Counted from the first letter of the stretch, positions 9,801-18,092 are shown. The stretch is DNA of 64,000 nucleotides from JANMMJ01 sp964543235 (GCA_964543235.1 CAZIXE010000016.1:1-64000), one strand, 5' to 3'. Notes: generated from the sequence alone by a model not told the origin. Numbers and translations: made by a program.

Positions 9801-10760
9801 GAAGCGGGTCGCCGACAGGTCGGAGGACAGGCGGATGTCCTCGCCGAGGCTGATCTCGGCGCTGCCACCCAGCAGATTGGCGCCATCGGAACCGCGCGGC
9901 GCAATCTCGATCTTGGCAAGCGCAATGCGGTCGAAATCGGCGACGATGCGGGAGTTGAAGACCAGCGGGCGCAAAGCACCCTCGGCATCGGACTTGCCGC
10001 CCTCGCCGGCCGCCGGTTCGATCCGGAGCGTGCCCTCGAAACGCTCGCCGGTATTGCCGCCATCCAGCGAATAGGCCAGACCGGATCCATCCGAAGGCTG
10101 GAGCCGCAGGCCGAACTTGAATGGCGCATCGGGCCGCCAGATGCCGGTGTTGAGGGCGATGTCGAGGCTGCGGCCGAGATATTCGCCGCTGCCGCGCAGC
10201 CGCCAGGGCCCGCGCATCTCGGCCCCCGACAGCGTGGCGGAGATGTTCTCGAGTGTCGCCTCGCCGCCGCGGCGGCTTTCGATCATGTGCAGTTTCGCGT
10301 TGCGCACGACGATCCGGTCAAGCCGGAAGCGCTCGCTGAATTCCGTGCCAAGCAAGTTGATTTCCGGTGCGAAAGTCCAGGTGGCCACGCCATTCGCCAG
10401 GCGCTCGGCCCAGAATTCCGGGCGCTCGACGTCGATGCTCTCGACCCGCATTTGGCCGCTGGCCAGCCCGGCCAGCGTCACGCTGACACTGACCTTTTGG
10501 GCCGCCATGAAGTCGGGCGAACCGGCGCCTTCGGGGTTGGCGACCCTGACATCGCCCAGCGTGATGTTGGGCCAGGGGAACAGCGTCACCTGGATCGGCC
10601 CGCGCACCGTCACCGGCCGGCCGGTCAGCTTGCGGCCATAGGCCTCGATATCGGCGCGGTAGCTGTCCCAGGTGACGACATGCGGCGCGATCAGCGCCGC
10701 CACCACCGCCAGGACCAGCAGGATGCCGAAATAGAGGACCGGCGACTTCCAGAGCTTCAT
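6855..10760 (-). CDS. large AsmA-family inner-membrane protein
   Basis: 1301 residues. One N-terminal transmembrane segment (about residues 6-27, LYFGILLVLAVVAALIAP) anchors a very long periplasmic region, as in AsmA/TamB/YhdP-type proteins thought to carry lipid between the two membranes. The N-terminal AsmA motif (TGRPVTVRGPIQVTLFPWPN, then LGDVRVANPEGA) is clear, and the AsmA C-terminal region lies near residues 950-1110. Two features go beyond the usual family: a charged coiled-coil (about 1125-1215, rich in Glu, Arg and Gln) and a Pro-rich tail with a repeated PLVLVPPAEP motif (LVLVPPAEPLPMPPPGEPLV and again before the end). Its last bases overlap the convergent ribbon-helix-helix gene. 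Confidence 0.85.
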   Translation of the reverse strand: MKLWKSPVLYFGILLVLAVVAALIAPHVVTWDSYRADIEAYGRKLTGRPVTVRGPIQVTLFPWPNITLGDVRVANPEGAGSPDFMAAQKVSVSVTLAGLASGQMRVESIDVERPEFWAERLANGVATWTFAPEINLLGTEFSERFRLDRIVVRNAKLHMIESRRGGEATLENISATLSGAEMRGPWRLRGSGEYLGRSLDIALNTGIWRPDAPFKFGLRLQPSDGSGLAYSLDGGNTGERFEGTLRIEPAAGEGGKSDAEGALRPLVFNSRIVADFDRIALAKIEIAPRGSDGANLLGGSAEISLGEDIRLSSDLSATRFDLDAIAGAQLRRLVREGNSLDVLEALVDLLPQALEAQVRVKVVSLIAGGESLENVVVALRAGGGTIRIDEFSGKMPGQAQGLFSGVFAATDKGPQLAGDLAFEAFNLRDFVSWLAPEHKAEIARAWTGSRGMLKFEGRVDAAGSTVRVSNAAFQIDDTLGKAAASWSGGARSAADFDIQAETIDVDAFLPQGVQVFSTGGASGWTDLASLLAPVIPDVLNIKLTADRVRLNGVDAGHVMLDAASNAAGIAINALRADSFGQAQFEASGQVSLGAGGPAGTGLVALRAADPRGLLRLLGLLPAGREPGWAGALGATDVKLVVDLNPEGSGPALVADFNGTSGEIFATGRAALLEGLDWKTATVTGTAEVSSPKSSAVAQLFGWTAPEAAPVPGRLSAAVSGSLDKGLTTDLSASLFGAEIKQKGTLHYADGLSAEGDLAAIADRSGDLIAALGLPVAAEGPLRLSGRFDFTGGALSLSTVTGTWMEVPMSGRAAISAAGVITGEFAAEEIRLPAVLSAMFLPWDGRPADAETSFARAWPLGLTGELWLRPQRLFVFGDYAVTDSQLGLAATAEGKRIAVFGTAPSGGKVSFEAGISPRGEGFALDATVDLPAELASVMSAERHGTVAAGLARVQVKLAGEGRSPAAAQASARGGGSYSIANLRLSGIDVAAFRSGLAQAKTAEDVRAALAAMVGGGMAELGDVEGPITIVDGVAALMPVKVSSADYDLSIRPLVETATGSVDIGMDLSLKGERALPPMTISYAGAPDALVRSVDAAALESQLGMEVLQKAMRELEAVQREQQRVLEEEARQARIDAERLADWEAHRKELQRRQREMKVHQRTRDDKARAYAEWLAELGRLVKPEMAQRNRELRMHRRLRLAATQTPKAIAPAEPAVITPPANDKSDLLPGEPAKTQPKPRTAAKPAPAETGPVTPLVLVPPAEPLPMPPPGEPLVLVPPAEPKPRTLFDFFTQIKKKPGSGD

Positions 10761-10808
10761 GACGTCAGCATAGGGTGTTCGGCGCGGTGTCGCAAAGCCT
10801 CGCGGCGT

Positions 10809-12206
10809 TCATATGGCAGCGTTCTTGCCCGGGTTCATGATGTTCTTCGGGTCCAGGGCGCGCTTGATGTCGCGCATGAAGGCCAGCGCCGGACCATGCT
10901 CCTTTTCCAGGTACTTGATCTTGCCCGAGCCGATGCCGTGTTCGCCGGTCGAGGTGCCCTCCATGGCGATGGCCCGGGCGATGAGCCGGTCGTAGAAGGC
11001 GTTGACGCGGTGGATCTCGTCGGCATCGTTGCGGTCGCAATACAGCACGACATGGAAATTGCCGTCCCCGACATGACCGACGATCGGCCCGTAGAGCCCG
11101 GACGCTTCGAGGTCCTTCTGGGTTTCGCTGACGCATTGCGCAAGCCGGGAAATGGGCACGCAGACATCGGTGGCGAAGGACTCCTTGCCGGGCATCAGCG
11201 AGCGCGTCGCCCAGAAGGCATCGTGGCGCGCCTGCCACAGCTTCTGGCGCTCCTCCTCCCTCGTCGCCCAGGTGAAGGGGCCGCCGCCCAGTTCCGCCGC
11301 AATGGCACCAAAGCTTTCCGACTGCTCATGGGTTGCAGCTTCGCTGCCGTGGAATTCCACAAACAGCGTCGGCGTCACCGCAAGATCGAGCTTCGAATAG
11401 GCATTGATGGCTTTAACATGCTCGGCATCAACGAGCTCGATGCGCGCCACCGGAATGCCCATCTGGATGGTCTGGATGGTGGCCCGGCAGCACGCCTCCA
11501 CATCCGGAAACGGGCACACCCCGGCGGCGATCGATTCCGGGATGCCGTGCAGCTTCAGCGCCACCTCGGTGATGACGCCAAGCGTCCCTTCGGAGCCGAC
11601 AAGAAGCCGCGTCAGATCATAGCCCGCCGCGGATTTGCGGGCGCGCGAACCGGTGCGGATCACCTCGCCATTGGCCATGACCGCGGTGAGGCTCAGGACA
11701 TTGTCGCGCATGGTGCCGTAGCGCACCGCATTGGTGCCGGAGGCGCGCGTTGCCGCCATGCCGCCGAGGCTGGCATCGGCGCCGGGATCGATGGGGAAGA
11801 ACAGGCCCTGGTCGCGGATATGGGCGTTGAGCTGCTTGCGCGTGACCCCCGCCTCGACCCGGCAGTCGAGATCGTCGGCATTGACCTCGAGCACCCGGTT
11901 CATCGCCGAAAGATCGATCGAGATGCCCCCCAATGGCGCGGTGAAATGGCCCTCGAGCGAGGTGCCGGTGCCATAGGGAATGACCGGCGTTCCATATTTG
12001 CCGCAGATGCTGACGATCATCGCGACCTCTTCCGTGTTGCGCACGAAGGCCACGGCATCGGGCGGCGCGCCCGGGTTCCAGGTCTGGTCCTTGCCGTGCT
12101 GTTCACGCACCGCCGCCGCTTCCGAGAGCCGCTCGCCGATCACGCCGCGGATTTCGGCCAGGGTCTGGACGATCGAATTGCGGCGGAGAGCGTCGGTGAG
12201 GGTCAT
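10809..12206 (-). CDS. FAD-linked D-2-hydroxyacid oxidoreductase (GlcD / D-lactate dehydrogenase type)
   Basis: 465 residues. The N-terminal PCMH/FAD_binding_4 domain (about 40-220) shows VIPYGTGTSLEGH and RVEAGVTRKQLNAHI; the C-terminal FAD-oxidase_C domain ends with the conserved STGEHGIGSGK and LDPKNIMNPGK. This family oxidises D-lactate, glycolate or other D-2-hydroxy acids, passing electrons to a quinone or cytochrome. There is no GlcE/GlcF partner next to it, so it is more like a stand-alone D-lactate (cytochrome) dehydrogenase; the substrate is unproven. I chose the internal ATG at 12206 (MTLTDALRR) over the longer open frame, whose extra residues (MSGGGRCCYDAG) look unlike a protein start. 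Confidence 0.88.
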   Translation of the reverse strand: MTLTDALRRNSIVQTLAEIRGVIGERLSEAAAVREQHGKDQTWNPGAPPDAVAFVRNTEEVAMIVSICGKYGTPVIPYGTGTSLEGHFTAPLGGISIDLSAMNRVLEVNADDLDCRVEAGVTRKQLNAHIRDQGLFFPIDPGADASLGGMAATRASGTNAVRYGTMRDNVLSLTAVMANGEVIRTGSRARKSAAGYDLTRLLVGSEGTLGVITEVALKLHGIPESIAAGVCPFPDVEACCRATIQTIQMGIPVARIELVDAEHVKAINAYSKLDLAVTPTLFVEFHGSEAATHEQSESFGAIAAELGGGPFTWATREEERQKLWQARHDAFWATRSLMPGKESFATDVCVPISRLAQCVSETQKDLEASGLYGPIVGHVGDGNFHVVLYCDRNDADEIHRVNAFYDRLIARAIAMEGTSTGEHGIGSGKIKYLEKEHGPALAFMRDIKRALDPKNIMNPGKNAAI

Positions 12207-12305
12207 GCCGGCATCATAGCAGCAGCGCCCGCCGCCGCTCAAAGGCGGGAATCGGAAGGCCGGAATCGGCGCTGTGGCCGAAAATTTTTATCCTGCAAGA
12301 AGGAA

Positions 12306-12323
12306 ATGTTTCACGTGAAACAT
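12306..12323. promoter_or_regulatory. parS centromere-like site (ParB binding)
   Basis: The bases ATGTTTCACGTGAAACAT form a perfect 18-bp palindrome whose 16-bp core TGTTTCACGTGAAACA (12307-12322) equals the bacterial parS consensus for chromosomal ParB. It lies in the intergenic space between the oxidoreductase start and the restriction island. parS sites load ParB clamps for chromosome segregation and usually lie within tens of kilobases of oriC, so the window is probably in the origin-proximal domain. No parA, parB or gid genes are in the window. Confidence 0.92.
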
Positions 12324-12453
12324 CGCCGCGTTTGCCGCGGAATCCGGGCCATTTCCGGCCTTTCGACACGCTTTCCGCTCGCAAAAAGACGGCAAAAAAA
12401 CGCGCTGCGACCGCCTTGCGACGCGCATTCGACACGCGATTCCAGGGCGATTT

Positions 12454-12473
12454 TGATATCAATCGTGATATCA
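12454..12473. repeat. two 8-bp palindromes TGATATCA in tandem (possible operator)
   Basis: TGATATCA occurs at 12454-12461 and again at 12466-12473, separated by ATCG, giving a 12-bp period and an overall dyad. It lies about 150 bp before the methyltransferase start in an AT-richer stretch. Restriction operons are often controlled from such paired palindromes, but no controller gene is adjacent, so regulation is inference. Confidence 0.4.
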
Positions 12474-12621
12474 GCCATCGACGTCAAGTCAAGATTGACT
12501 TCTCCAGTATTGACCGGGCAACTCTGTTCTGGTGCAGCTACCGATAGATCAGGTAACAGCGGGGCCCTTCGGCGGGCTGCACCGGCTGGATTCGCCCCGC
12601 AATGTGAACTGGGGGGATGTC

Positions 12622-14250
12622 ATGCCCACACTGGATTGGATCGGCAAGAAGGCGGTGGTGAATCACCATCGCGACGTGCCGTACCGGCTGCTTCATTGCG
12701 ACAGGGCAAAGTCGGTGGGCGATCCGGACGCGGGGAACCTGTTGGTCCAGGGTGACAACCTTGAAGCCTTGAAGGCGTTGCTGCCCTACTACGCGGGCAA
12801 GGTGAAGTGCATCTACATCGATCCGCCCTACAACACCGGCAATGAAGGGTGGGTCTACAATGACAATGTGAACTCGCCTGAGATCAAGGCGTGGCTTGGC
12901 AGTGTCGTGGGCAAGGAAGCGGAAGACCTGTCGCGGCACGACAAGTGGCTGTGCATGATGTATCCGCGCCTTCGACTCCTCAAAGAGTTCTTGACGGAAG
13001 ACGGGTCGATCTTCGTCTCGATGGACGATAGCGAGTCCGGTTCGCTCCGCATGTTGCTGGACGATGTGTTTGGCCGGGGCAATTTTCTCGCATCCATCAT
13101 TTGGCAGAAGGTCTTCTCGCCAAAGAACTCAGCGCAGTTCTTCTCCGATGATCACGACTATATTTTTGCATACGCAAAGAACATTGGCATGTGCCAGCTT
13201 GGCTTGTTGGCCCGAAGCGCGGAACAGGACGCGAGATATTCGAACCCTGATAATGATCCGCGTGGCCCATGGACTTCAGGCGATCTATCCGCTCGCAACT
13301 TCTACAGTGAGGGAACTTATTCTGTTGAGACGCCATCCGGACGGATCATCGCTGGACCACCAACCGGAATGTATTGGCGCGTTGCCAAACCAAAGTTGAA
13401 AGAGTTGGACGCCGATGGGCGCGTGTGGTGGGGTGAGGCGAAGGATAATGTGCCGCGTCTCAAGCGATTTCTTTCTGAAGTCAAGCAAGGCGTCGTTCCG
13501 CAGACTCTCTGGTTTCACAAGGACGTTGGGCATACTCAGGAAGCCAAGAAAGAGCTTCTTGATACAGTTTCGTTTGCCGATAGCGCGTCGGTCTTCATTA
13601 CGCCCAAGCCAACGCGGTTGATGAAACGGATCATCGAAATCGCAACTGAACCCGGCGATATCGTGATGGACAGCTTTGCGGGATCGGGCACCACAGGCGT
13701 TGCGGTGGCGCGTGAAGGCGGTGGACGTCGCTTCATCTTGATTGAAATGGAGCCGACGATTGCTCAACCTGTGACGGCTGCTCGCCTCAAGCGAGTCATC
13801 GAAGGTTATGAGCGGGAGAGGTCCAAGACTTCAACGGAGAAGATCGAAGGCACAGGCGGTGGCTTTCGCTTCTGCACTTTGGGAGAACCGCTGTTCGATG
13901 CTGACGGCAATGTGAATCCGTCTGTCACCTTTGCCGATCTTGCCGCCCATGTGTTCTTTTGTGAGACGGGTTCGCCCATTCCAAGGAAGGCGGATGCGTC
14001 ATCGCCGCTGATCGGCATGTTCCAAGGCCGGGCGGTGTATCTCCTTTATGCGCCACATTCCATGGGCGTTCCGAGTGACAGCGCGGGCAATGTGTTGACG
14101 GCAAGCATTCTGGAAGGATTGCCCCTGCCATCGCTCGACTTCAGCGGCCCGCGCGTCGTCTATGCCGAAGGCTGCACCGTTCCGGATGACCGGCTTCAGA
14201 GTCATGGCGTGACTTTCAAGCAGGTGCCTTACCAGATTGAGGGGCTTTAG
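12622..14250 (+). CDS. mod: type III restriction-modification methyltransferase (Mod)
   Basis: S-adenosylmethionine-dependent DNA methyltransferase, probably N6-adenine, giving the recognition specificity of a type III system. In the 542-residue product, motif IV DPPYNTG comes first (residues 67-73) and the SAM-binding motif I DSFAGSGTTG comes late (350-359). This is the beta-class order found in type III Mod proteins. The region between (about 155-240) is the probable target-recognition domain and is clearly AT-richer than its surroundings (25 G+C in the 60 bases 13141-13200), a sign of transfer or domain exchange. ATG 12622 follows CTGGGGGGATGTC. Only 3 bp separate it from the RhuM gene, so mod-rhuM-res form one operon. 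Confidence 0.92.
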   Translation: MPTLDWIGKKAVVNHHRDVPYRLLHCDRAKSVGDPDAGNLLVQGDNLEALKALLPYYAGKVKCIYIDPPYNTGNEGWVYNDNVNSPEIKAWLGSVVGKEAEDLSRHDKWLCMMYPRLRLLKEFLTEDGSIFVSMDDSESGSLRMLLDDVFGRGNFLASIIWQKVFSPKNSAQFFSDDHDYIFAYAKNIGMCQLGLLARSAEQDARYSNPDNDPRGPWTSGDLSARNFYSEGTYSVETPSGRIIAGPPTGMYWRVAKPKLKELDADGRVWWGEAKDNVPRLKRFLSEVKQGVVPQTLWFHKDVGHTQEAKKELLDTVSFADSASVFITPKPTRLMKRIIEIATEPGDIVMDSFAGSGTTGVAVAREGGGRRFILIEMEPTIAQPVTAARLKRVIEGYERERSKTSTEKIEGTGGGFRFCTLGEPLFDADGNVNPSVTFADLAAHVFFCETGSPIPRKADASSPLIGMFQGRAVYLLYAPHSMGVPSDSAGNVLTASILEGLPLPSLDFSGPRVVYAEGCTVPDDRLQSHGVTFKQVPYQIEGL

Positions 14251-14253
14251 CCG

Positions 14254-15294
14254 ATGCCGGAAAAACAGCCGCCACGCGAAGGCGAAATCCTGCTCTACAC
14301 CGGCCCCGCCGGTGAAGTCCGTCTTGAAGTCCTGTTCGAGGACGAAACCTTCTGGCTGACCCAGAAGCGCATGGCGGAACTGTTCGAGGTCACTGTACCG
14401 ACCATCAACGAGCACCTGAAAAACATCTTCAGTACCGGAGAGTTGCTGGAGGAATCAGTTATTCGGAAATTCCGAATGACTGCCGATGACGGCAAGGTCT
14501 ACCTGACGAACTTCTACAATCTCGACGCCATCATTGCCGTCGGCTACCGGGTCAACAGCCGCAAGGCCACGCAATTCCGCATCTGGGCCACCTCCGTCCT
14601 GCGGGACTTCATCGTCAAGGGCTTCGTGCTGGACGACGCCCGGCTGAAGCAGGGCCGGCGCTTCGGACGCGACTATTTCGACGAGCTCATTGAGCGCATC
14701 CGCGAAATCCGGGCCAGCGAGCGGCGCTTCTACCTCAAGATCACCGACATCTATGAGCAGTGCAGCATCGACTATAACAAGGACGCCGAAATCACCCAGA
14801 CTTTCTTCAAGACAGTGCAGAACAAGCTGCATTGGGCGATCACCCGCAGAACCGCCGCCGAGATCATTGCCCAGCGGGCGGATGCCTCCAAGCCCAACAT
14901 GGGCCTGACGAACTGGAAGAATGCGCCCTCCGGAAAAATCCTGAAGAGCGACGTGGCCATCGCCAAGAACTATCTGGCGGAACCGGAGATCAGGGAACTC
15001 GAGCGTATCGTTTCCATGTATCTCGACTATGCAGAGAACCAGGCTGAGCGGCAAATCCCCATGCGCATGGCGGACTGGGTGAAGAAGCTGGACGCCTTTC
15101 TTGCCTTCAACGAGTACGAAATCCTGAAGGACGCGGGCAAGGTTTCCCATGAGGTGGCCAAGGCGCTGGCCGAGAAACAGTATGAAGCCTTCCGTGTGAA
15201 GCAGGACAAGGCCTTTGAAAGCGATTTCGAACGCGAGGCCAGGCGCGTCCTGCCCAAGGCTCAGGGCAAGAAGCCGAAAGGCCAGCCGCAATGA
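14254..15294 (+). CDS. RhuM-family protein inside the type III operon
   Basis: 346 residues of the RhuM (virulence RhuM) family, named after a Salmonella pathogenicity-island gene; no biochemical activity is established. Recognition is by the N-terminal LYTGPAGEVRLEVLFEDETF, then FWLTQKRMAELFEVTVPTIN (helix-turn-helix-like, residues ~30-60), the central YNLDAIIAVGYRVNSRKATQ block and RIWATSVLRDFIVKGF. The middle resembles phage antirepressor (Bro-N/ORF6N-like) segments, and the tail is basic (KAQGKKPKGQPQ). It starts 3 bp after mod, and its stop overlaps the res start (ATGA), so translation of res depends on it. A DNA-binding, regulatory or defence-accessory role is suggested by position only. 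Confidence 0.88.
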   Translation: MPEKQPPREGEILLYTGPAGEVRLEVLFEDETFWLTQKRMAELFEVTVPTINEHLKNIFSTGELLEESVIRKFRMTADDGKVYLTNFYNLDAIIAVGYRVNSRKATQFRIWATSVLRDFIVKGFVLDDARLKQGRRFGRDYFDELIERIREIRASERRFYLKITDIYEQCSIDYNKDAEITQTFFKTVQNKLHWAITRRTAAEIIAQRADASKPNMGLTNWKNAPSGKILKSDVAIAKNYLAEPEIRELERIVSMYLDYAENQAERQIPMRMADWVKKLDAFLAFNEYEILKDAGKVSHEVAKALAEKQYEAFRVKQDKAFESDFEREARRVLPKAQGKKPKGQPQ

Positions 15295-17945
15295 CGCTGC
15301 CGCTCTTCACCCTCAAGTCCTATCAGGTCCAGACCCTTGCAACGCTTCGCCGCTTTCTCGAAAAGACGGTGGAATTGAATGACGCCGATACGGCCTTCTA
15401 TGCCCTGACCAAACGGCCCTTCATCGCGCCTCCATCCATGCCGGGCCTGCCCTATGTCTGCCTTCGCGTTCCCACGGGCGGTGGCAAGACGATCCTTGCG
15501 GCCCATGCGGTGGGCGTGGCCGCCGATGCCTTCCTGCGCAGCGATGCCCCCACGGTGCTGTGGCTTGTGCCATCGCAAACGATCCGCGACCAAACGCTTG
15601 CCAGCCTTCAGGACCGCGCGAATCCGAACCGCCGCGCCTTGGCGGATCGCTTTGGCGAGAATGTGCGGGTCATGGGGATTGCCGACGCGCTCTATGCCAA
15701 GCGGGCGGACTATGACGGCGGAGCCTGCATCATCGTCGCCACGCTTCAGGCGTTCCGGGTGGAAGAGAAGGAAGGCCGCAAGGTCTATGACGGCAATGGC
15801 GAGTTGATGGACCATTTCACCGGACTTCCCGAAGCCCTCCACGCCGGGCTGGAAAAGGGACCGGGCGGCGATCCGCTGCCGTCGCTCGCCAATGTGCTGC
15901 GGATGCGCCGTCCCATGGTGATCGTGGACGAAGCCCACAACGCCCGGACGCCGTTGTCCTTCGGCACGCTGGCCAATCTCAAGCCGTCGCTCATTGTCGA
16001 GTTCACGGCAACGCCGGTGAGGGCGGAAGAGCACAAGCCGGACAAGGGCGTCTATGCCTCCAACGTGCTGCATCACGTCTCCGCCGCCGAACTGAAGGCA
16101 GCCGACATGATCAAGCTGCCGGTGATCCTGAGAGGACGCCCGGACCCGAAGGAGACCATCGCGGACGCCATCGCGTGGCTGGACGAACTGACGGCCACGG
16201 CGGGGCAGGAACAGAAGGAGACGGGCGAGTTTGTCCGACCGGTGTTGCTGGTGCAGGCAGAACCCAGGTCCAAGGACAAGCCGACGCTTCATGCCGAAGC
16301 GGTCAAGACGCTGCTCATGGAAGACTTCAGGGTTCCCGAAGCCCATATCGCGCTGGCAACCGGCGACGCGCGGGAACTGGACGGGGTGGACCTGTTCGAC
16401 CCGGGTTGCCCCATCCGCTTCATCATCACCCAGCAGGCGCTGAAAGAGGGGTGGGACTGTTCCTTCGCCTATGTCCTGTGTTCGGTGGCCGAGCAGAAGT
16501 CGCCCCGCGCGGTGGAACAGCTACTGGGCCGCGTTCTGAGGCTTCCCAGAGCCTCGCGGAAGCGCCGGGAGGACCTGAACCGCGCCTACGCCTTCGCCAC
16601 CACCACGGCATTCCAGAACGCCGCTGCGGCCCTTCAGGATGGTTTGGTGGCCAATGGCTTCGAGCGGATCGAGGCCAAGGCGCTGGTGCGGCTGGACCAG
16701 GAGATGCTTCGCGGCATGGAAGAAGGTGGCGCGGCCTATGTTGTCGAGGAGCCCTTGCCGGAAGGGATCGACGCCACGGCCTTCAAGACCAATGTGGAGA
16801 CGGCCACGGGCGGCCGGGTGCAGGTCGATCTCGAAGCGGGGTGTTTCCGGGCGCGGGGTGCCCTGTCGGACTATGACAAGAAGACCATTCTTCTGGCGGT
16901 GCCGGAAGCGGCGGCTAAGGCGGCGGAAGCCCTGGTTCACAAGTCGCGGGGCGCGAGGCTGAAGCCCGCGGAAGACCCACGGGACGCAATCCACTTTGCG
17001 GTGCCGCGCCTCGCCGTCCGCCGGGGCAATGTGTTGCATCTCTTCGACCGGGCGCACTTTCTGGACATTCCGTGGAAGCTGGAAGAATCGGACCCGGCTG
17101 CGATCCTTACGCACTTCACGCCCCCCAGGACGAAAGCGGACGAAGCCCATATCGATGTGAGCGAGGCGGGCAAGGTGACGGTGGCGTTCGTTGACGACCT
17201 TCATGAGCAGCTTGCCTTGACGCTTCAGGAACGGGGCTGGACGAAGAACGCCCTCGTCAACTGGCTGGACCGGCGATTGCCGATTTCGACACGCCGCGAT
17301 GTGACCCGGATATCCTCCACACTGTTCATCGCCAAGGCGCTGGACGCCATCGATGCCAAGATGGGTTTGGGTGTTGAGGGAATGGCGCGGGCGAAGTTCC
17401 GGCTGGTCGAAGCTCTCGCCAAGACCATCGCAGCCCATCGCGACGTGCGCGAGAGCGAAGCATTCCAGCGGGCGTTGATCCCGCAAAGCGGCCTGGAGTT
17501 CGAGACCAGCTCCGCAGTGGAACTGGTCTTTAACGAAAACAGCTATGCCTACAATCAACCCTACAGGGGAGGGACGGAGTTCAAAAAGCACCTGTTCCGG
17601 GTGGTGGGCGATCTTGAGGCGAGCGGCGAAGAATATGAATGCGCGGTCTACATTGAGCGGATGCCGCAAGTGAAGGCATGGGTCCGGAACACCGTGAAGC
17701 AGCCCAACAGTTTCTGGCTTCAGACGTCTTCCGACAAGTTCTATCCGGACTTCGTGGCCATGCTGGCGGACGGGCGCATCCTAGCCGTGGAATATAAGGG
17801 CGAGCACCTGGCCGGTGGCGAAGACGCGAACGAGAAGAAGCTCGTGGGCGAACTGTGGGCCGAACGCTCCGGCGGAAAATGCGTCTTTGCCATGGTCAGC
17901 GGCCGCGCCTTCGCGGCGATCGATTCGGCTCTGACATCACCTTGA
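15291..17945 (+). CDS. res: type III restriction enzyme Res subunit (helicase-nuclease)
   Basis: ATP-dependent translocase and endonuclease that acts with Mod to cut unmodified DNA. The 884-residue product has Walker A PTGGGKT at 61-67, DEAH at 213-216, the motif III-like EFTATP near 238, a C-terminal helicase lobe with QALKEGWDC and EQLLGRVLR, and a C-terminal PD-(D/E)xK-type nuclease: D820 in FYPDF and E834-x-K836 in VEYKGE. All catalytic residues are present, so the gene looks intact. It starts at an ATG overlapping the RhuM stop by four bases. It is the last gene of the operon and is followed by a hairpin at 17992-18010. Confidence 0.93.
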   Translation: MTLPLFTLKSYQVQTLATLRRFLEKTVELNDADTAFYALTKRPFIAPPSMPGLPYVCLRVPTGGGKTILAAHAVGVAADAFLRSDAPTVLWLVPSQTIRDQTLASLQDRANPNRRALADRFGENVRVMGIADALYAKRADYDGGACIIVATLQAFRVEEKEGRKVYDGNGELMDHFTGLPEALHAGLEKGPGGDPLPSLANVLRMRRPMVIVDEAHNARTPLSFGTLANLKPSLIVEFTATPVRAEEHKPDKGVYASNVLHHVSAAELKAADMIKLPVILRGRPDPKETIADAIAWLDELTATAGQEQKETGEFVRPVLLVQAEPRSKDKPTLHAEAVKTLLMEDFRVPEAHIALATGDARELDGVDLFDPGCPIRFIITQQALKEGWDCSFAYVLCSVAEQKSPRAVEQLLGRVLRLPRASRKRREDLNRAYAFATTTAFQNAAAALQDGLVANGFERIEAKALVRLDQEMLRGMEEGGAAYVVEEPLPEGIDATAFKTNVETATGGRVQVDLEAGCFRARGALSDYDKKTILLAVPEAAAKAAEALVHKSRGARLKPAEDPRDAIHFAVPRLAVRRGNVLHLFDRAHFLDIPWKLEESDPAAILTHFTPPRTKADEAHIDVSEAGKVTVAFVDDLHEQLALTLQERGWTKNALVNWLDRRLPISTRRDVTRISSTLFIAKALDAIDAKMGLGVEGMARAKFRLVEALAKTIAAHRDVRESEAFQRALIPQSGLEFETSSAVELVFNENSYAYNQPYRGGTEFKKHLFRVVGDLEASGEEYECAVYIERMPQVKAWVRNTVKQPNSFWLQTSSDKFYPDFVAMLADGRILAVEYKGEHLAGGEDANEKKLVGELWAERSGGKCVFAMVSGRAFAAIDSALTSP

Positions 17946-17991
17946 AATCCTGAGGCCGGCCGGTTCACTGGCCTGACACGGACTCCCTTGC

Positions 17992-18010
17992 TCGCGGGGT
18001 GTTCCCGCGA
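17992..18010 (+). terminator. weak hairpin after the restriction operon
   Basis: TCGCGGG (17992-17998) and CCCGCGA (18004-18010) pair as a 7-bp stem with a 5-base loop, 47 bp after the res stop. No U-tract follows, so it is at best a weak or Rho-assisted terminator. Confidence 0.35.
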
Positions 18011-18055
18011 CTGCGAATTGCATTTCGTAGCCGGTCATTCCTGGCCTGAAACAAA

Positions 18056-18092
18056 GCGGGACCCCGGATCGCGCTGCGCTTGTCCGGGGTGA
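18056..18092. repeat. intergenic palindromic repeat of alphaproteobacterial type
   Basis: ACCCCGGA (18061-18068) and TCCGGGGT (18083-18090) are perfect inverted arms around a GC-rich centre (GCGCTGCGC). The string from GGGACCCCGGATCGCGCTGC onward is, from memory, a common dispersed intergenic repeat in Hyphomicrobiales genomes; that cannot be checked here because I see only one copy in the window. Together with the hairpin at 17992 it accounts for most of the 264-bp gap between res and the thioesterase gene. Confidence 0.55.

Larger units (their letters stand above)
12243..12621. other. intergenic region upstream of the restriction island
   Basis: This 379-bp gap separates the divergent oxidoreductase and methyltransferase genes. 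It holds the parS palindrome (12306-12323) and the paired TGATATCA sites (12454-12473), and must contain the promoters of both flanking genes. I see no tRNA, no insertion-sequence end and no att-like repeat that would mark how the island entered. Confidence 0.6.

Noticed and set aside
9705..12755. Plus-strand 1016-codon open frame
   Set aside because: A GC-driven shadow of the AsmA and oxidoreductase genes on the other strand; it crosses two genes and the parS site and has no domain or start signal.
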